A stretch of 64,000 bases of DNA. It comes from Mastigocoleus sp. MO_188.B34 (GTDB lineage: Bacteria; Cyanobacteriota; Cyanobacteriia; Cyanobacteriales; Nostocaceae). The notes beneath the pieces were generated by a model. That model worked only from the letters and a program-made list of their open reading frames with translations. It had not been told where the DNA came from and did not search any database. The position numbers and the translations under genes were made by a program. The DNA lies in the NCBI RefSeq assembly GCF_030065675.1, contig NZ_JASJDK010000001.1:62001-126000 (forward strand), given 5' to 3'. Shown in pieces: positions 44,994 to 54,509 of this stretch. Every line of letters starts with the position of its first letter. Positions within the stretch are counted from its first letter, which is position 1.

Positions 44994-45321
44994 TGGATTT
45001 CAATCAAGCAATTCAAATATCTTATGATTTATATTTCCGTTAAATATGTGTAGCGCCATGAAATATTGGAGATCATTCCACAGAAAGTGAATATCCAAAA
45101 TTAAGGTATTTTTGTAATCTTTCCAATGAAATAGATTTATATCAATTAAATCTCTGTAAGCAGGGCAATAATATCAATTCGGCAAAGGATAATAATCAAA
45201 GAAAAGGATAATAAAAATAATAGCTTGTAAAAGCCCTCCAATATTTAGGAGGGTTTAGGAGGGGAGAAAATTTTGAATAGACTTTGATTATCTCATATAA
45301 AAAGGTTTAAGCCCGAAAAGA
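44994..45321. other. Intergenic region with terminator
   Basis: It holds the terminator at 45226-45256. The remaining bases show nothing recognisable; a minus-strand lysine-rich frame at 45288-45482 is an out-of-frame shadow of the lipoprotein gene. Confidence 0.5.
45226..45256 (-). terminator. Terminator of the first Glu/Gly-rich lipoprotein gene
   Basis: On the minus strand AACCCTCC pairs with GGAGGGCTT around a TAAATATT loop and is followed by TTTT. It lies about 65 bases after the stop codon. Confidence 0.75.
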
Positions 45322-45543
45322 TTAGCCTTCGCCACCTTCTCCTCCACCTTCGCCACCTTCTCCTCCACCTTCGCCACCTTCTCCGCCTTCAGCAGGTGAT
45401 GCAGGTTCAGCTTGTTCCGTTTTAGGGGCTTTGTCACCTTCTTTTGCTCCTTCTTCACTACCACCTTCAGTTGCTGGACCACATGCAGCTACAGATGCAG
45501 CTAGACCCATAGCTAAAAATAACGCAATAGTTTTTGAACCCAT
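45322..45543 (-). CDS. Small lipoprotein with Gly/Glu-rich tail, paralogue 1
   Basis: This 73-residue protein has a lipoprotein signal (MGSKTIALFLAMGLAASVAA then Cys, lipobox VAAC), so it should be lipid-anchored. The mature part of about 50 residues is acidic and low complexity (EEGAKEGDKAPKTEQAEPAS) and ends in GGEGG repeats. I recognise no domain. The start ATG at 45543 has AGAAGAG nine bases upstream. A second paralogue sits 0.9 kb upstream on the same strand. The DNA coding the tail is made of GCCACCTTC/TCCTCCACC-type units prone to slippage. Confidence 0.85.
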   Translation of the reverse strand: MGSKTIALFLAMGLAASVAACGPATEGGSEEGAKEGDKAPKTEQAEPASPAEGGEGGEGGGEGGEGGGEGGEG

Positions 45544-45826
45544 ATTAATACTCTTCTCTAAATACACTCACAGTTAATATCAGTTAATAGATTTCGCAAT
45601 TCAAATGAATACGTACTACCTACTATCTGTTATTTATTGCAAATGATTCTACATTGCTTCAGAGACTTTTTGCAAGTAAAAGTTATCACTACAACCACAA
45701 GCTTGAAAAATACTTTTATGTTACAACCCTAGAAGTATTAACAACTAAATAAACAAGCATATTTTTTACAAAAATAACCACTTCATCGAAACAGCAAAAA
45801 TACATCTAACTCAAGTTAAATTTACC

Positions 45827-45914
45827 CTTGTAATCTCAAGAGTTTCAATGATATTTGCAAATCGTTTTGATGTTTTTTCTGCCAATTTCGGCAATTCTAA
45901 CTTCTAATTCATAA
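45827..45914 (+). repeat. Dispersed intergenic repeat, diverged copy C
   Basis: This shares ends CTTGTAATCTCAAGAG and CTTCTAATTCATAA with copy A (CTTGCAATATCAAGGA, TTTCTAATTCGCATAA). Its middle is more diverged. It lies between the two lipoprotein genes, in the same orientation as copy A. Confidence 0.45.
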
Positions 45915-46307
45915 AACTCACACAATATAAAATAAAATATAAAATATTTGTGTAAAAATATTTTTTTGATTCATCTAGTATCAAGACAAGAGATACATTT
46001 GTAACACATAATCTTTTTAAGATAATACTTAGTAAATGTAAAAATAAACACTTGTAATCAGCAGTACTGAAAATATTACAATTAGCAACTAGTCAAATAA
46101 TCTTGTTAATCCTGTAATGTATTACGTCTGGGCGCTCGTTTTTATGCGATCGCATTGGTGAAAATTGTAAACGTAACAACACTTGCAAACAGTGCATAGT
46201 ATTTAATACAAAATTAAAGCCTGAAGAAGATTTCCTGCAACTTTATGTGAAGTTTCTATAAATAGGTAAATAGCAGATATTTATAATATTTTCAAGTATA
46301 GGTAAGG

Positions 46308-46329
46308 AAAAGATAGAGATAACTCTACC
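46308..46329 (-). terminator. Likely terminator of the second lipoprotein gene
   Basis: On the minus strand GGTAGAG pairs with CTCTATC over TTAT and is followed by TTTT. One G-U pair is needed. Confidence 0.55.
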
Positions 46330-46419
46330 TTCTCCAAATTATCAACGGATCCGCTTTCGTTCCGTAAGTCCCGTAGGTTTCAAATCTCAAGTGAGATTGG
46401 TAGATAATCTTAGCTAATT

Positions 46420-46692
46420 TTAGCCTTCACCACCTTCGCCACCTTCTTCGCCTTCAACTTCTGTAAATTCTTCGCCACCTTCAGCTTCTGTAGCTTCTTC
46501 ATCACCTTCAGCTTCTGTAGCTTCTTCGCCACCTTCACCACCTTCACCACCTTCAGCTTCGAGTGTTTCTGTTTGTTCAGTTGTTGTTTCGTTGTTTTCG
46601 GTTCCTTGCTCTCCTTCTCCAGTGGTACCACAAGCAGCAGCAGTAACGGTCAAACCTAACGCCAAAAATGTAGCAATAATTTTGGAACTCAT
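46420..46692 (-). CDS. Small lipoprotein with Glu/Gly-rich tail, paralogue 2
   Basis: This 90-residue paralogue has the same architecture: a lipoprotein signal (MSSKIIATFLALGLTVTAAA then Cys, lipobox AAAC), a Thr/Glu-rich stretch (ENNETTTEQTETLEA) and a tail of repeated EEATEAEGDEEATEAEGGEE-like units ending GGEGGEG. The mature protein is extremely acidic, with almost no basic residues, which fits cation binding or a surface-charge role; that is inference. GGAG lies nine bases before the ATG at 46692. The shared signal peptide design indicates gene duplication with independent tail expansion. Confidence 0.85.
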   Translation of the reverse strand: MSSKIIATFLALGLTVTAAACGTTGEGEQGTENNETTTEQTETLEAEGGEGGEGGEEATEAEGDEEATEAEGGEEFTEVEGEEGGEGGEG

Positions 46693-47296
46693 TGATATAC
46701 TCCTCACTGAATGTAATTAAAGTTTGTTGTTTATTTTTTGCCTCAGTTAAAATTCACTCAATCTAAAATTTGCACAAACTCAGTAATTACCTCTTCAAAT
46801 ATGGGGTTTTAAATAATAGAAATCTCGACACTTTAATTTCCCTATTCGAAGAAGATAATATTTCTAATAGTTTGTGGTAATTCTTTTAGATTTCAGCCTA
46901 ATTTACGAACTGAATTTTACTAGTCAGGCAAAACTAATATACTTTTACCTTTTTAAATTGATTTTCATCAAGAAATACAGAACACATTTATGATTTATTA
47001 ATCAGGAAATTCACATTAAGTAAATACTTTTAATACATAAAAATTACATATAAATATATTAATTAATATGCCGACAATGAAGATTATAATTTATGAATTA
47101 ATTGCTCTATTGAAAAAGTATTATTATTCATCTTCATAAATATAAAAGTTGTATAGATGCTTAGGTATTATTAATAATCTTAAATGTAATTTACTTTTAC
47201 TTATATGCTATTCCATAACTAAAATAGGTTTATAATAACTTCAAAGAGAATTAAATAAAAAATAATTCTCATTAAAGATCTAGTTGTCGCTGCAAA
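46693..47296. other. AT-rich divergent intergenic region
   Basis: About 600 very AT-rich bases between the second lipoprotein gene and the UPF0182 gene. No gene, terminator or repeat stands out. Confidence 0.5.
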
Positions 47297-50296
47297 ATGT
47301 CAATGCCTCGTGCGTTAAGTAGAAAACTGTATCGAATAGTTTTACAGTTATTGGGAGTGTGGCTGGCTTTTGATTTAATTTCCCGCCTAGCTGCAGAAAT
47401 TTTCTGGTTTGATGAAATAGGATATTTATCTACATGGGCAACACGCTTAGCGACTCAAATCGGATTATGGATATTTAGCTTTCTTATCACATTAATTTTT
47501 CTACTCTTTAACTTGAGAGTAGCCAAAAATGCTAAAAGTTTATCCCGCAATCCTTATTTTGTCTCCAAACGTTTTCTCCCTCGGCGTTGGAAAAAAGCTA
47601 AACCAGAAATTTTCACGACATCAAAGTATGGTTTTACTTTACGCTTGTTGTTACCTGTTGTAATTGTATTAAGTCTATTAGGAGGAATAATAGTAGTCTA
47701 TTATGGTCAAGAAGCGTTAAAAATTTGGTATCCTCAAATCCAATTACCTTCTTTTACATTACAATTACCTACAACCTGGACATTATTTCTACAGTTATTT
47801 AATTTGCAGAATGTTTTGATCCCAATTCTACAATTAATTTTACTTTTGGGATTAACCATTGCAATCTTGGGTTATCCACACTATTACTTAAAAATTACAT
47901 CTTTCCTCATCAGTTCATTTATAGGTTTTTTAGTATCAGCAAACTGGAATAAAATTTTAGAGTATTTTAATTCTACTAATTTCGAACGTACAGATAATTT
48001 ATTCGGTAGAGATATTAGCTTTTATGTTTTCTCATTACCAGTTTGGGAATTATTAGATTTTTGTTTTATTGGAGTATTAAGCTACAGTCTAGTAGCAGTT
48101 ACTTTAACATATCTGCGATCAACAGACACCATATCTGAAGGGAGATTTGCGGGCTTTTCCTTATTACAGCGCCTCCACATTAATGCGTTAGTTAGTTTAT
48201 TCATGTTAGGGATTGCTCTGCGCTATTGGCTCTTACGTTACAAGTTACTTTATTCAACCCGTGGTATTAATTATGGTGCTAGCTATACTGATATTACAGT
48301 TGAGTTACCTATATATACTGGTTTAAGTCTTTTTGCTATAGTCATGTCCATTTATTTGGTATGGCGAATTATTTTATTGTTTCGAGTATCACAAATTAAT
48401 CCTGAGTCAGTACCCCATGCTCGTCAGTTGGTATATGCAATCGGAATATTTCTCATAGTAGCAACTATATCAAGCAAAATGTTGCCTGCTGTTGTGCAGC
48501 AGTTTATCGTCAAACCAAATGAATTAGCACGAGAACGTCCTTTTATCAGGCGTACTATTGAACTGACCCGTAGAGCATTTAATTTAGATTCCATAGAAGT
48601 TAAAACTTTCGATCCTCAAGGAAAGTTGACTTTGGAAGACTTACAAGAAAATGATTTAACGATTAGTAACATTAGGTTATGGGACACCCGTCCACTGCTA
48701 CAAACTAACCGTCAACTACAACAAATACGACCTTACTACAAGTTCCCCGATGCTGATATAGATCGTTATACCTTAAGAAAAGAAGAAGGAACGGGTAGCG
48801 AGAAACAACAGACTATCATCGCAGCACGGGAACTAGATTATTCCGGAGTTCCACAACAAGCGAAAACTTGGGTTAACGAACATTTATTTTATACCCATGG
48901 CTATGGCTTTACCCTTTCCCCTGTGAATGAAGTCATTCCTGGAGGGTTACCAAAATATTACGTTAAAGATATTGGCGTTGAGAATAAAGGTACTCCAAGT
49001 TCTTTACAGATTGCCAAGAGAATTCGTGCCAGTGTTCCCATCGGTCAACCACGAATTTATTATGGTGAAATTGCTAATACGTATGTAATGACTGGTACAA
49101 AAACTGAAGAGTTTGACTACCCAAAAGGTAATGAAAACGCCTATAACGTTTATGATGGGCGTGGCGGTATCCCTATTGGTTCGATGTGGCGGCGTTTGTT
49201 ATTTGCCCAATATCTCAAAGATTGGCAAATGTTATTTACACGCAGCTTTAAATCGGAAACAAAACTTCTATTTCGCCGTAACATCAAAGAGCGGGTAAGA
49301 GCAATTGCGCCTTTTCTACGCTATGACAAGAATCCGTATTTAGTCGTTGCTAATGGAAATGCAACTAATAAGAAAGGAGAAGGAACTTATCTTTACTGGG
49401 TGCTTGATGCTTATACAGTTAGCGATCGCTACCCCTATTCCGATCCAGGTCAAAATGATTTCAATTACGTTCGCAATTCAGTCAAAGTAATTATTGATGC
49501 CTATAACGGTACAGTAGATTTCTACGTTGCAGACGATACAGATCCAATTATTAATACATTTAAAGCTATTTTCCCCAATCTTTTAAAACCTTTAGATAGT
49601 ATGCCTGTTCCTCTGAGAGCTCACTTACGTTATCCAGTAGACTTATTTTCTATTCAGTCGGAACGCTTACTGGAATATCATATGACACAGGAACAAGTTT
49701 TTTATAATCGTGAAGACCTGTGGAAAATACCTAAAGAAGTATATGGCAGAGAGGCACGTCCAGTAAAGCCATATTATCTAATCATGAAATTGCCCACTGC
49801 TAAGAATGAAGAATTTATTTTGATGCAACCTTTTACTCCTACTCAACGGGAAAATTTAATTGCTTGGTTAGCAGCCCGTTCGGATGGTCAACAGTACGGT
49901 AAATTGTTGCTTTACGAATTTCCCAAACAGAGACTTGTTTATGGACAAAAACAAATCGAAGCTTTAATTAATCAAAATCCAGAAATATCCCGACAAATTA
50001 CTCTTTGGAATCGCGAGGGTTCCCGAGCAATTCAAGGAAATCTACTAGTTATACCTATTGAGCAGTCATTACTATATGTTGAACCACTTTATTTGGAAGC
50101 AGAAAGAAATAGTTTGCCAACTTTGATACGAGTAATTATTTTTTATGAAAATAAGATTGTCATGGAAGAAAGTTTAGAAAAGGCAATCAAAAAAATATTC
50201 GATCCAAAATACAATACGACAGGTCTAAAAGAAAATCTCATTCCTCCGATAAATATTGCAGTACCGACAATTGATACTACTAATCCTGAAGAGTAA
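47297..50296 (+). CDS. UPF0182 family large membrane protein
   Basis: This 999-residue protein matches UPF0182 (COG1615): about seven hydrophobic helices in the first 370 residues (for example LYRIVLQLLGVWLAFDLISR) followed by a large soluble part. The typical segments NIRLWDTRPL, YGEIANTYVMTG and RAHLRYPVDLFSIQ are present. The role is unknown; the family occurs in cyanobacteria and actinobacteria. Length is typical. There is no co-directional partner gene nearby. Confidence 0.95.
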   Translation: MSMPRALSRKLYRIVLQLLGVWLAFDLISRLAAEIFWFDEIGYLSTWATRLATQIGLWIFSFLITLIFLLFNLRVAKNAKSLSRNPYFVSKRFLPRRWKKAKPEIFTTSKYGFTLRLLLPVVIVLSLLGGIIVVYYGQEALKIWYPQIQLPSFTLQLPTTWTLFLQLFNLQNVLIPILQLILLLGLTIAILGYPHYYLKITSFLISSFIGFLVSANWNKILEYFNSTNFERTDNLFGRDISFYVFSLPVWELLDFCFIGVLSYSLVAVTLTYLRSTDTISEGRFAGFSLLQRLHINALVSLFMLGIALRYWLLRYKLLYSTRGINYGASYTDITVELPIYTGLSLFAIVMSIYLVWRIILLFRVSQINPESVPHARQLVYAIGIFLIVATISSKMLPAVVQQFIVKPNELARERPFIRRTIELTRRAFNLDSIEVKTFDPQGKLTLEDLQENDLTISNIRLWDTRPLLQTNRQLQQIRPYYKFPDADIDRYTLRKEEGTGSEKQQTIIAARELDYSGVPQQAKTWVNEHLFYTHGYGFTLSPVNEVIPGGLPKYYVKDIGVENKGTPSSLQIAKRIRASVPIGQPRIYYGEIANTYVMTGTKTEEFDYPKGNENAYNVYDGRGGIPIGSMWRRLLFAQYLKDWQMLFTRSFKSETKLLFRRNIKERVRAIAPFLRYDKNPYLVVANGNATNKKGEGTYLYWVLDAYTVSDRYPYSDPGQNDFNYVRNSVKVIIDAYNGTVDFYVADDTDPIINTFKAIFPNLLKPLDSMPVPLRAHLRYPVDLFSIQSERLLEYHMTQEQVFYNREDLWKIPKEVYGREARPVKPYYLIMKLPTAKNEEFILMQPFTPTQRENLIAWLAARSDGQQYGKLLLYEFPKQRLVYGQKQIEALINQNPEISRQITLWNREGSRAIQGNLLVIPIEQSLLYVEPLYLEAERNSLPTLIRVIIFYENKIVMEESLEKAIKKIFDPKYNTTGLKENLIPPINIAVPTIDTTNPEE

Positions 50297-51104
50297 ATCC
50301 CTAATTAAAAATAAAGAATACAACCATTACTGTTATCTGGATTTAAATTACAATCTTAGGTCTAGACGTAATATGTTGGCTTAAAATCAAAGTCTTAGGA
50401 TTGCTAATAATGTGATTAAGCATAACTTATCGGTTCAAATAAAATTGATTTTTCATCATTTTTGTTATTTGATGAATCGCCCCAGGTGGGCGTGAGATAA
50501 TATCTATATCTTCCACTCCGGACGTTTAAAAAATGCGAGTCGTGAAAATTCCACGTACAACGACAGCTGCATAATTAATATTTCTATTGCAAATCAATTC
50601 ATTCAGAGCAAGTTTCCATAGCCGTTAACTACAGTTTTATTCAATTCCTGATTAATCTTTCAACTAATTAGAGGTTTTCTGTCGCACAAGAGGAGCAAAA
50701 TATGAAAAATAACTTAAGAAAAAGTAGTTTAGTTAGCTAAACCTTACAAAATTAATATAAATTAATAATTTGTAATTTGTAATAATTTGTAATTTGAACT
50801 CCGATTTGATTCGCTTACGAAAACTAGCTGCAAACACAGTACATAATGTTATCGCAGAATTGTGCCCTAGGTACACTCTATTTACTCCTACACAAATTTA
50901 CTCCGCTCAAACCACAAGGGAAAAACCTGTAAAAGCTCGTGTGGAGTAATCTCTTCTGTCTTCCTAAAAGTCAAGAAGTAAAAAAATTTTATGCCTAAGT
51001 TCTTAGGCTGTTGAACTGTACATTGTTAACTTACATTCGCTGTACCAATCAAGAAGGGTATGCTGCACCAAAAATGAGCAGCACACCTATTTGATTCAGC
51101 TCTA
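50297..51104. other. Intergenic region with hairpins
   Basis: This 800-base region contains a GC hairpin CGCCCCAGGTGGGCG near 50470, repeated AATTTGTAAT units at 50764-50796 and an imperfect GGTATGCTGC/GCAGCACACC hairpin at 51056-51087. No ORF is supported. Confidence 0.5.
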
Positions 51105-51122
51105 ATTAGATTCAAATCTAAT
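51105..51122 (+). promoter_or_regulatory. Perfect 18-bp palindrome, candidate autoregulatory operator
   Basis: ATTAGATTCAAATCTAAT is a perfect 8-bp inverted repeat with a two-base centre, 16 bases before the start of the ArsR-family gene. Its size and position fit a winged-helix dimer operator overlapping the promoter or leader. Confidence 0.6.
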
Positions 51123-51138
51123 CCGATTATAACAAGTT

Positions 51139-51735
51139 ATGACGAAAGAGCAATTTCAAACCTTGTTACGTTTTTTCAAAGTTATGGGGGACGAAAGTCG
51201 ATTGAAAATTGTAGGTATTTTGGCAAATCAAGAGTGCAGTGTTGAAGAACTTGCAGCATTATTGCAACTCAAAGAGCCGACAGTATCTCATCATCTATCA
51301 AAACTCAAACAACTCAATTTAGTGACTATGCGTCCTGAGGGAAACACTCATCTGTATCAGCTAGACAACCAAACTTTGTCAACTATCAGTAGAGATGTAT
51401 TTGTCCCGGAAAAAATAGCATCTTTAGTAGTGGATATAGATAAAAAAGCTTGGGAAAGTAAAGTACTTAGAAGTTATTTAGTGGAAGAAGAAAAAAGTGT
51501 AAGCAATCAAAATAATAAACAACAACTAAAAGATATTCCTGCTAGTCGTAAGAAACGTCTAGTGATTCTTAAGTGGTTGGTAAATAAGTTTGAAGTGGGT
51601 GTCAAATATCCAGAAAGTACAGTTGATGAGATTCTTAAACATTATTATCCTGATAGCACAATTATTAAAGAAGAGTTAATTGCTAACAATCTGATGCAAA
51701 GAGAAAGAGAAAGTATGATTTATTGGCGTGCTTGA
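51139..51735 (+). CDS. ArsR-type transcriptional regulator with C-terminal DUF2087 domain
   Basis: This 198-residue protein has an N-terminal ArsR winged helix (FFKVMGDESRLKIVGILANQ, then KEPTVSHHLSKLKQLNLV). A C-terminal DUF2087 domain follows (RLVILKWLVNKFEVGVKYPE, IIKEELIANNLMQRE). The ArsR metal-site cysteines (ELCVCDL type) are absent; the corresponding helix reads NQECSVEEL with a single Cys, so it may sense something other than arsenic. DUF2087 is found fused to such regulators and binds an unknown signal. A palindrome lies just upstream. Confidence 0.92.
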   Translation: MTKEQFQTLLRFFKVMGDESRLKIVGILANQECSVEELAALLQLKEPTVSHHLSKLKQLNLVTMRPEGNTHLYQLDNQTLSTISRDVFVPEKIASLVVDIDKKAWESKVLRSYLVEEEKSVSNQNNKQQLKDIPASRKKRLVILKWLVNKFEVGVKYPESTVDEILKHYYPDSTIIKEELIANNLMQRERESMIYWRA

Positions 51736-52165
51736 TTAATTGGTAAAACTAATAAATAAAACTAGTTACTAAAACAAAATATATAATTTATTTATACTGA
51801 ATTATTAGTGAGTTTTCCATAGTAGCTTTCCCTGTGATTTGAGATTGGATACCACCAATTTTAATTACTCAAAAGAGAATAGTTCTAGTTTTGCAGCTGC
51901 ACAATTGTACAACAAAATTTCAAGTTCACATTATTAGAGTCATATGGTACTAAAATACTCTTATTAATTACGTCTAATCAAACATTATGATCGATTAGCA
52001 ATAAAACAAAATCAAAATATTTAGGGATTGGTCGGATACCAATATCTTTTACATATGTACCCCCCAATCCCTTATCTTATAGTAACTAAGCTGCGCTATA
52101 GTTGGGTAATAAAGGTAATTTAAAACCCTAAACCCAGGTGTTTTGCACTTTCATAGTGGTTTCAA
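51736..52165. other. Convergent intergenic region with hairpin
   Basis: AGGGATTGG (52023-52031) pairs with CCAATCCCT (52064-52072). Read on the minus strand it is followed by AAATATTTTG and may end the symporter transcript. No gene is seen. Confidence 0.5.
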
Positions 52166-53680
52166 TCAAGCCCTGGCTTCATTTAAACGAGTTGTATATA
52201 TTGCCAGATCTGTTGCTACCTTATTCGATAAGAAATACCCCCCTAATAAATTAGGAAATGCCATAGCTAGAAAAGTAACATCACTGAAATCAAGTACTGA
52301 TTGGGGCTTGGTAACTGAACCAACAAACACAGCTGCTAAAAATAATATTTTATAAATAATCAAACTACGTTCGCCAAAAAGGTATTCCCAAGCTCTTTCC
52401 CCGTAATAACTCCAGGAAATCATTGTGGAAAAAGCAAATAAAAATACTGACAAAGAAAGTAGTATCGGGAACCAACTAATTGCTGTCCCAAAAGCTACAG
52501 ATGTAAGGGCTGCTCCTTCAGAACCTTTTACAAGTTCCGCATATCGAGGATCGTTGTAGACACCAGTGATTATAATAACTAAAGCTGTCATATTGCATAT
52601 CACTACTGTATCGATAAATGGTTCTAGCAATGCAACCAAGCCTTCTTTGATTGGTTTGTCTGTTTTTGCTGCTGAATGAGCGATCGCAGCGGAACCAATT
52701 CCTGCTTCGTTAGAAAATGCTGAACGTCTTAAGCCCTGTACAATTACACCAATAATTCCTCCTTCCACTGCAGTTGGAGTAAAAGCTTCTCGGAAAATTG
52801 TTCCAACGGCTGTGGGAACTTGAGAAAAATTAGTTACAAGAATCCAGAGAGCAGCAACCACATAAATAATGGACATTACTGGTACTACCGTACCTGCAAC
52901 CTGACCGATACGACGGATACCGCCGATGATTACTAAAGCAACTAAAAAAGCCAGAACTAAGCCATAAATCCAAGCATAATTGGCGAAGAAAGGAAATACT
53001 TCTTTGACAGCACCATAGGATTGATTTGCTTGAAACATGTTTGCACCACCGAAGGCTCCAAGTATGCAAAATACAGCAAAAAAGATTGCTAATACTCTAC
53101 CCAATGATCTAAACCCTATTTCAGTAAGCCCCTTGGATAGATAGTACATCGGTCCACCAGCAACTCTACCATCAGGCTTGATAATACGATACTTTTGACC
53201 GAGTGTTGCTTCAACAAATTTACTTGTCATTCCCAACAAACCAGCAATAGTCATCCATAAAGAAGCACCAGGTCCACCGACACTAACAGCAATTGCAACA
53301 CCAGCAATATTTCCCAGACCGATGGTTGCACTTAAAGCTGCAGCTAGAGCTTGGAAATGGGATACTTCTCCTGGAGCGTTGGGGTCATCATATTTTCCTC
53401 GAACAATATCAATTGCATGTCCAAACATGCGAACATTGACAAATCCCATACGGAGAGTAAAAAATATTGCTCCACAAATTAACCATAAGACAATTAAAGG
53501 AAAGCCATAAACACTGAAAAAGAGAAAACTAGCTATTATTGTTGTGATTTGAGTAAAACTATCATCAATACCTTTTAGTAATGGATGACCCACTGCCTCA
53601 TCAGCAGCAAGTACTACAGTGGGAATAAAGCATAAAAATATACTTAAAAACCAAATACGTTGAATTGCAGATTTTGACAT
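52166..53680 (-). CDS. Alanine/glycine:cation symporter (AGCS family)
   Basis: This 504-residue secondary transporter has an N-terminal signal-like helix and about ten further helices. Typical AGCS segments are ALAAALSATIGLGNIAGVAIAV, GGPGASLWMTIAGLLGMTSK and SAFSNEAGIGSAAIAHSAAKTD (each quoted in part). It imports alanine or glycine coupled to sodium or protons. GGAG lies eleven bases before the ATG. No glycine riboswitch is recognisable upstream. It is transcribed alone. Confidence 0.95.
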   Translation of the reverse strand: MSKSAIQRIWFLSIFLCFIPTVVLAADEAVGHPLLKGIDDSFTQITTIIASFLFFSVYGFPLIVLWLICGAIFFTLRMGFVNVRMFGHAIDIVRGKYDDPNAPGEVSHFQALAAALSATIGLGNIAGVAIAVSVGGPGASLWMTIAGLLGMTSKFVEATLGQKYRIIKPDGRVAGGPMYYLSKGLTEIGFRSLGRVLAIFFAVFCILGAFGGANMFQANQSYGAVKEVFPFFANYAWIYGLVLAFLVALVIIGGIRRIGQVAGTVVPVMSIIYVVAALWILVTNFSQVPTAVGTIFREAFTPTAVEGGIIGVIVQGLRRSAFSNEAGIGSAAIAHSAAKTDKPIKEGLVALLEPFIDTVVICNMTALVIIITGVYNDPRYAELVKGSEGAALTSVAFGTAISWFPILLSLSVFLFAFSTMISWSYYGERAWEYLFGERSLIIYKILFLAAVFVGSVTKPQSVLDFSDVTFLAMAFPNLLGGYFLSNKVATDLAIYTTRLNEARA

Positions 53681-54024
53681 TTACTAAATTTCTCCGAGAA
53701 TGAAGCAGATAAATGGCATTTCGTTTATGCACAGTACCTTAAGGCGTAGGTTATAAACAAGTTTCTTTATACACAAGGTGAATACAAGGACTTAAGTCAT
53801 TTGATTTTGCTGTGAAAAAGTTAGTTTTAAAACTCTTTAGGTAGTTTGATGTGATAATTACCTATGACATACAAAATTTATGTAATTGTTTAAAAAATTT
53901 AAAGGTTGCTGGACAGTGGAGATTGGAAATTTTGGGGAGTGTGGGAGGTAGGGAATGATAGATTTTCCTACCCTTAGTTTTTACTCCCAATCTCTCAAAC
54001 TTATTTGGGAACACTAGGTAGAGA
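53681..54024. other. Divergent intergenic region with large fold-back
   Basis: It holds the hairpin at 53919-53994. The rest is AT-rich with no recognised gene or riboswitch. Confidence 0.5.
53919..53994. repeat. Large imperfect hairpin of GGGATTGG/CCCAATC type
   Basis: GGAGATTGG, GGGGAGT and GGTAGGGAA on the left arm pair in order with TTTCCTACC, ACTCCC and CAATCTC on the right arm. It resembles the fold-back at 42656-42763 and is probably the same repeat class. It lies just before the small ORF at 54025. Confidence 0.6.
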
Positions 54025-54237
54025 ATGATTCCCATAAGAGGTAGTAAATTGCTACGACAGAAAATCCATAAACTAATCGATGGTTTAAATGAAGAAGAGC
54101 TTGAAAAAGTCTGGCATTTTGTCTATGCCTTACATTGCGACCTATACATGATCGAAGCAATAGAAAAAGCAAAGGATTTACAACAGCCCTGGAATATTTT
54201 AAGCCATGAAGAAGCGGTACGAAGGTTATTGTTTTAA
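54025..54237 (+). CDS. Small protein, possible antitoxin
   Basis: This 70-residue helical protein (RQKIHKLIDGLNEEELEKVW, then LYMIEAIEKAKDLQQPWNIL) resembles the small helical antitoxin-like proteins common in cyanobacteria, including the C-terminal SHEEAVRRLLF. A GGTAGAGA precedes the ATG. A RelE/ParE-like toxin candidate starts 272 bases downstream on the same strand. That gap is unusually wide for a toxin-antitoxin pair, so the link is tentative. Confidence 0.6.
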   Translation: MIPIRGSKLLRQKIHKLIDGLNEEELEKVWHFVYALHCDLYMIEAIEKAKDLQQPWNILSHEEAVRRLLF

Positions 54238-54509
54238 CGGTTAAAAAATGGTTTTTACCTTCTCATACCAAGGATATTTTCCTTAATAGATCTATTTTTA
54301 ATGAGTAATTATTACTATTAATATTAGGATTTTCCAAAAGCTATACTAAGCTTGTCAAGCTTAAGAATATACATACTTGCACCAAAAGCTACCTATCTAT
54401 ACCTTGTGTTTATTCCCTTAGTTAGTATCTTGATGGAACTCACTCAATTGAGCGTAAAGAAGCATAAGTTTGATGAGGCAATACCTAGTTCATATTAAGT
54501 ATTGTGATT

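Larger units (their letters stand above)
45544..46419. other. Intergenic region between the two lipoprotein genes
   Basis: This stretch of 876 AT-rich bases contains dispersed repeat copy C (45827-45914), a HIP1 octamer near 46147, and the terminator of the second lipoprotein gene (46308-46329). No ORF is supported. Confidence 0.5.

Noticed and set aside
45288-45482. Lysine-rich minus-strand frame over the first lipoprotein gene (and a similar one at 46410-46631)
   Set aside because: Both are out-of-frame readings of the Gly/Glu repeat DNA; the lipoprotein frames have signal peptides and Shine-Dalgarno sequences.
45780-45910. Possible decayed coding relic across dispersed repeat copy C
   Set aside because: One frame is open and resembles a frame in copy A (both read xxISRxS...), but the peptides are too short and diverged to claim a transposase or other gene remnant.
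53681-53918. Possible glycine riboswitch before the alanine/glycine symporter
   Set aside because: The conserved glycine aptamer core is not recognisable; only AT-rich sequence is present.
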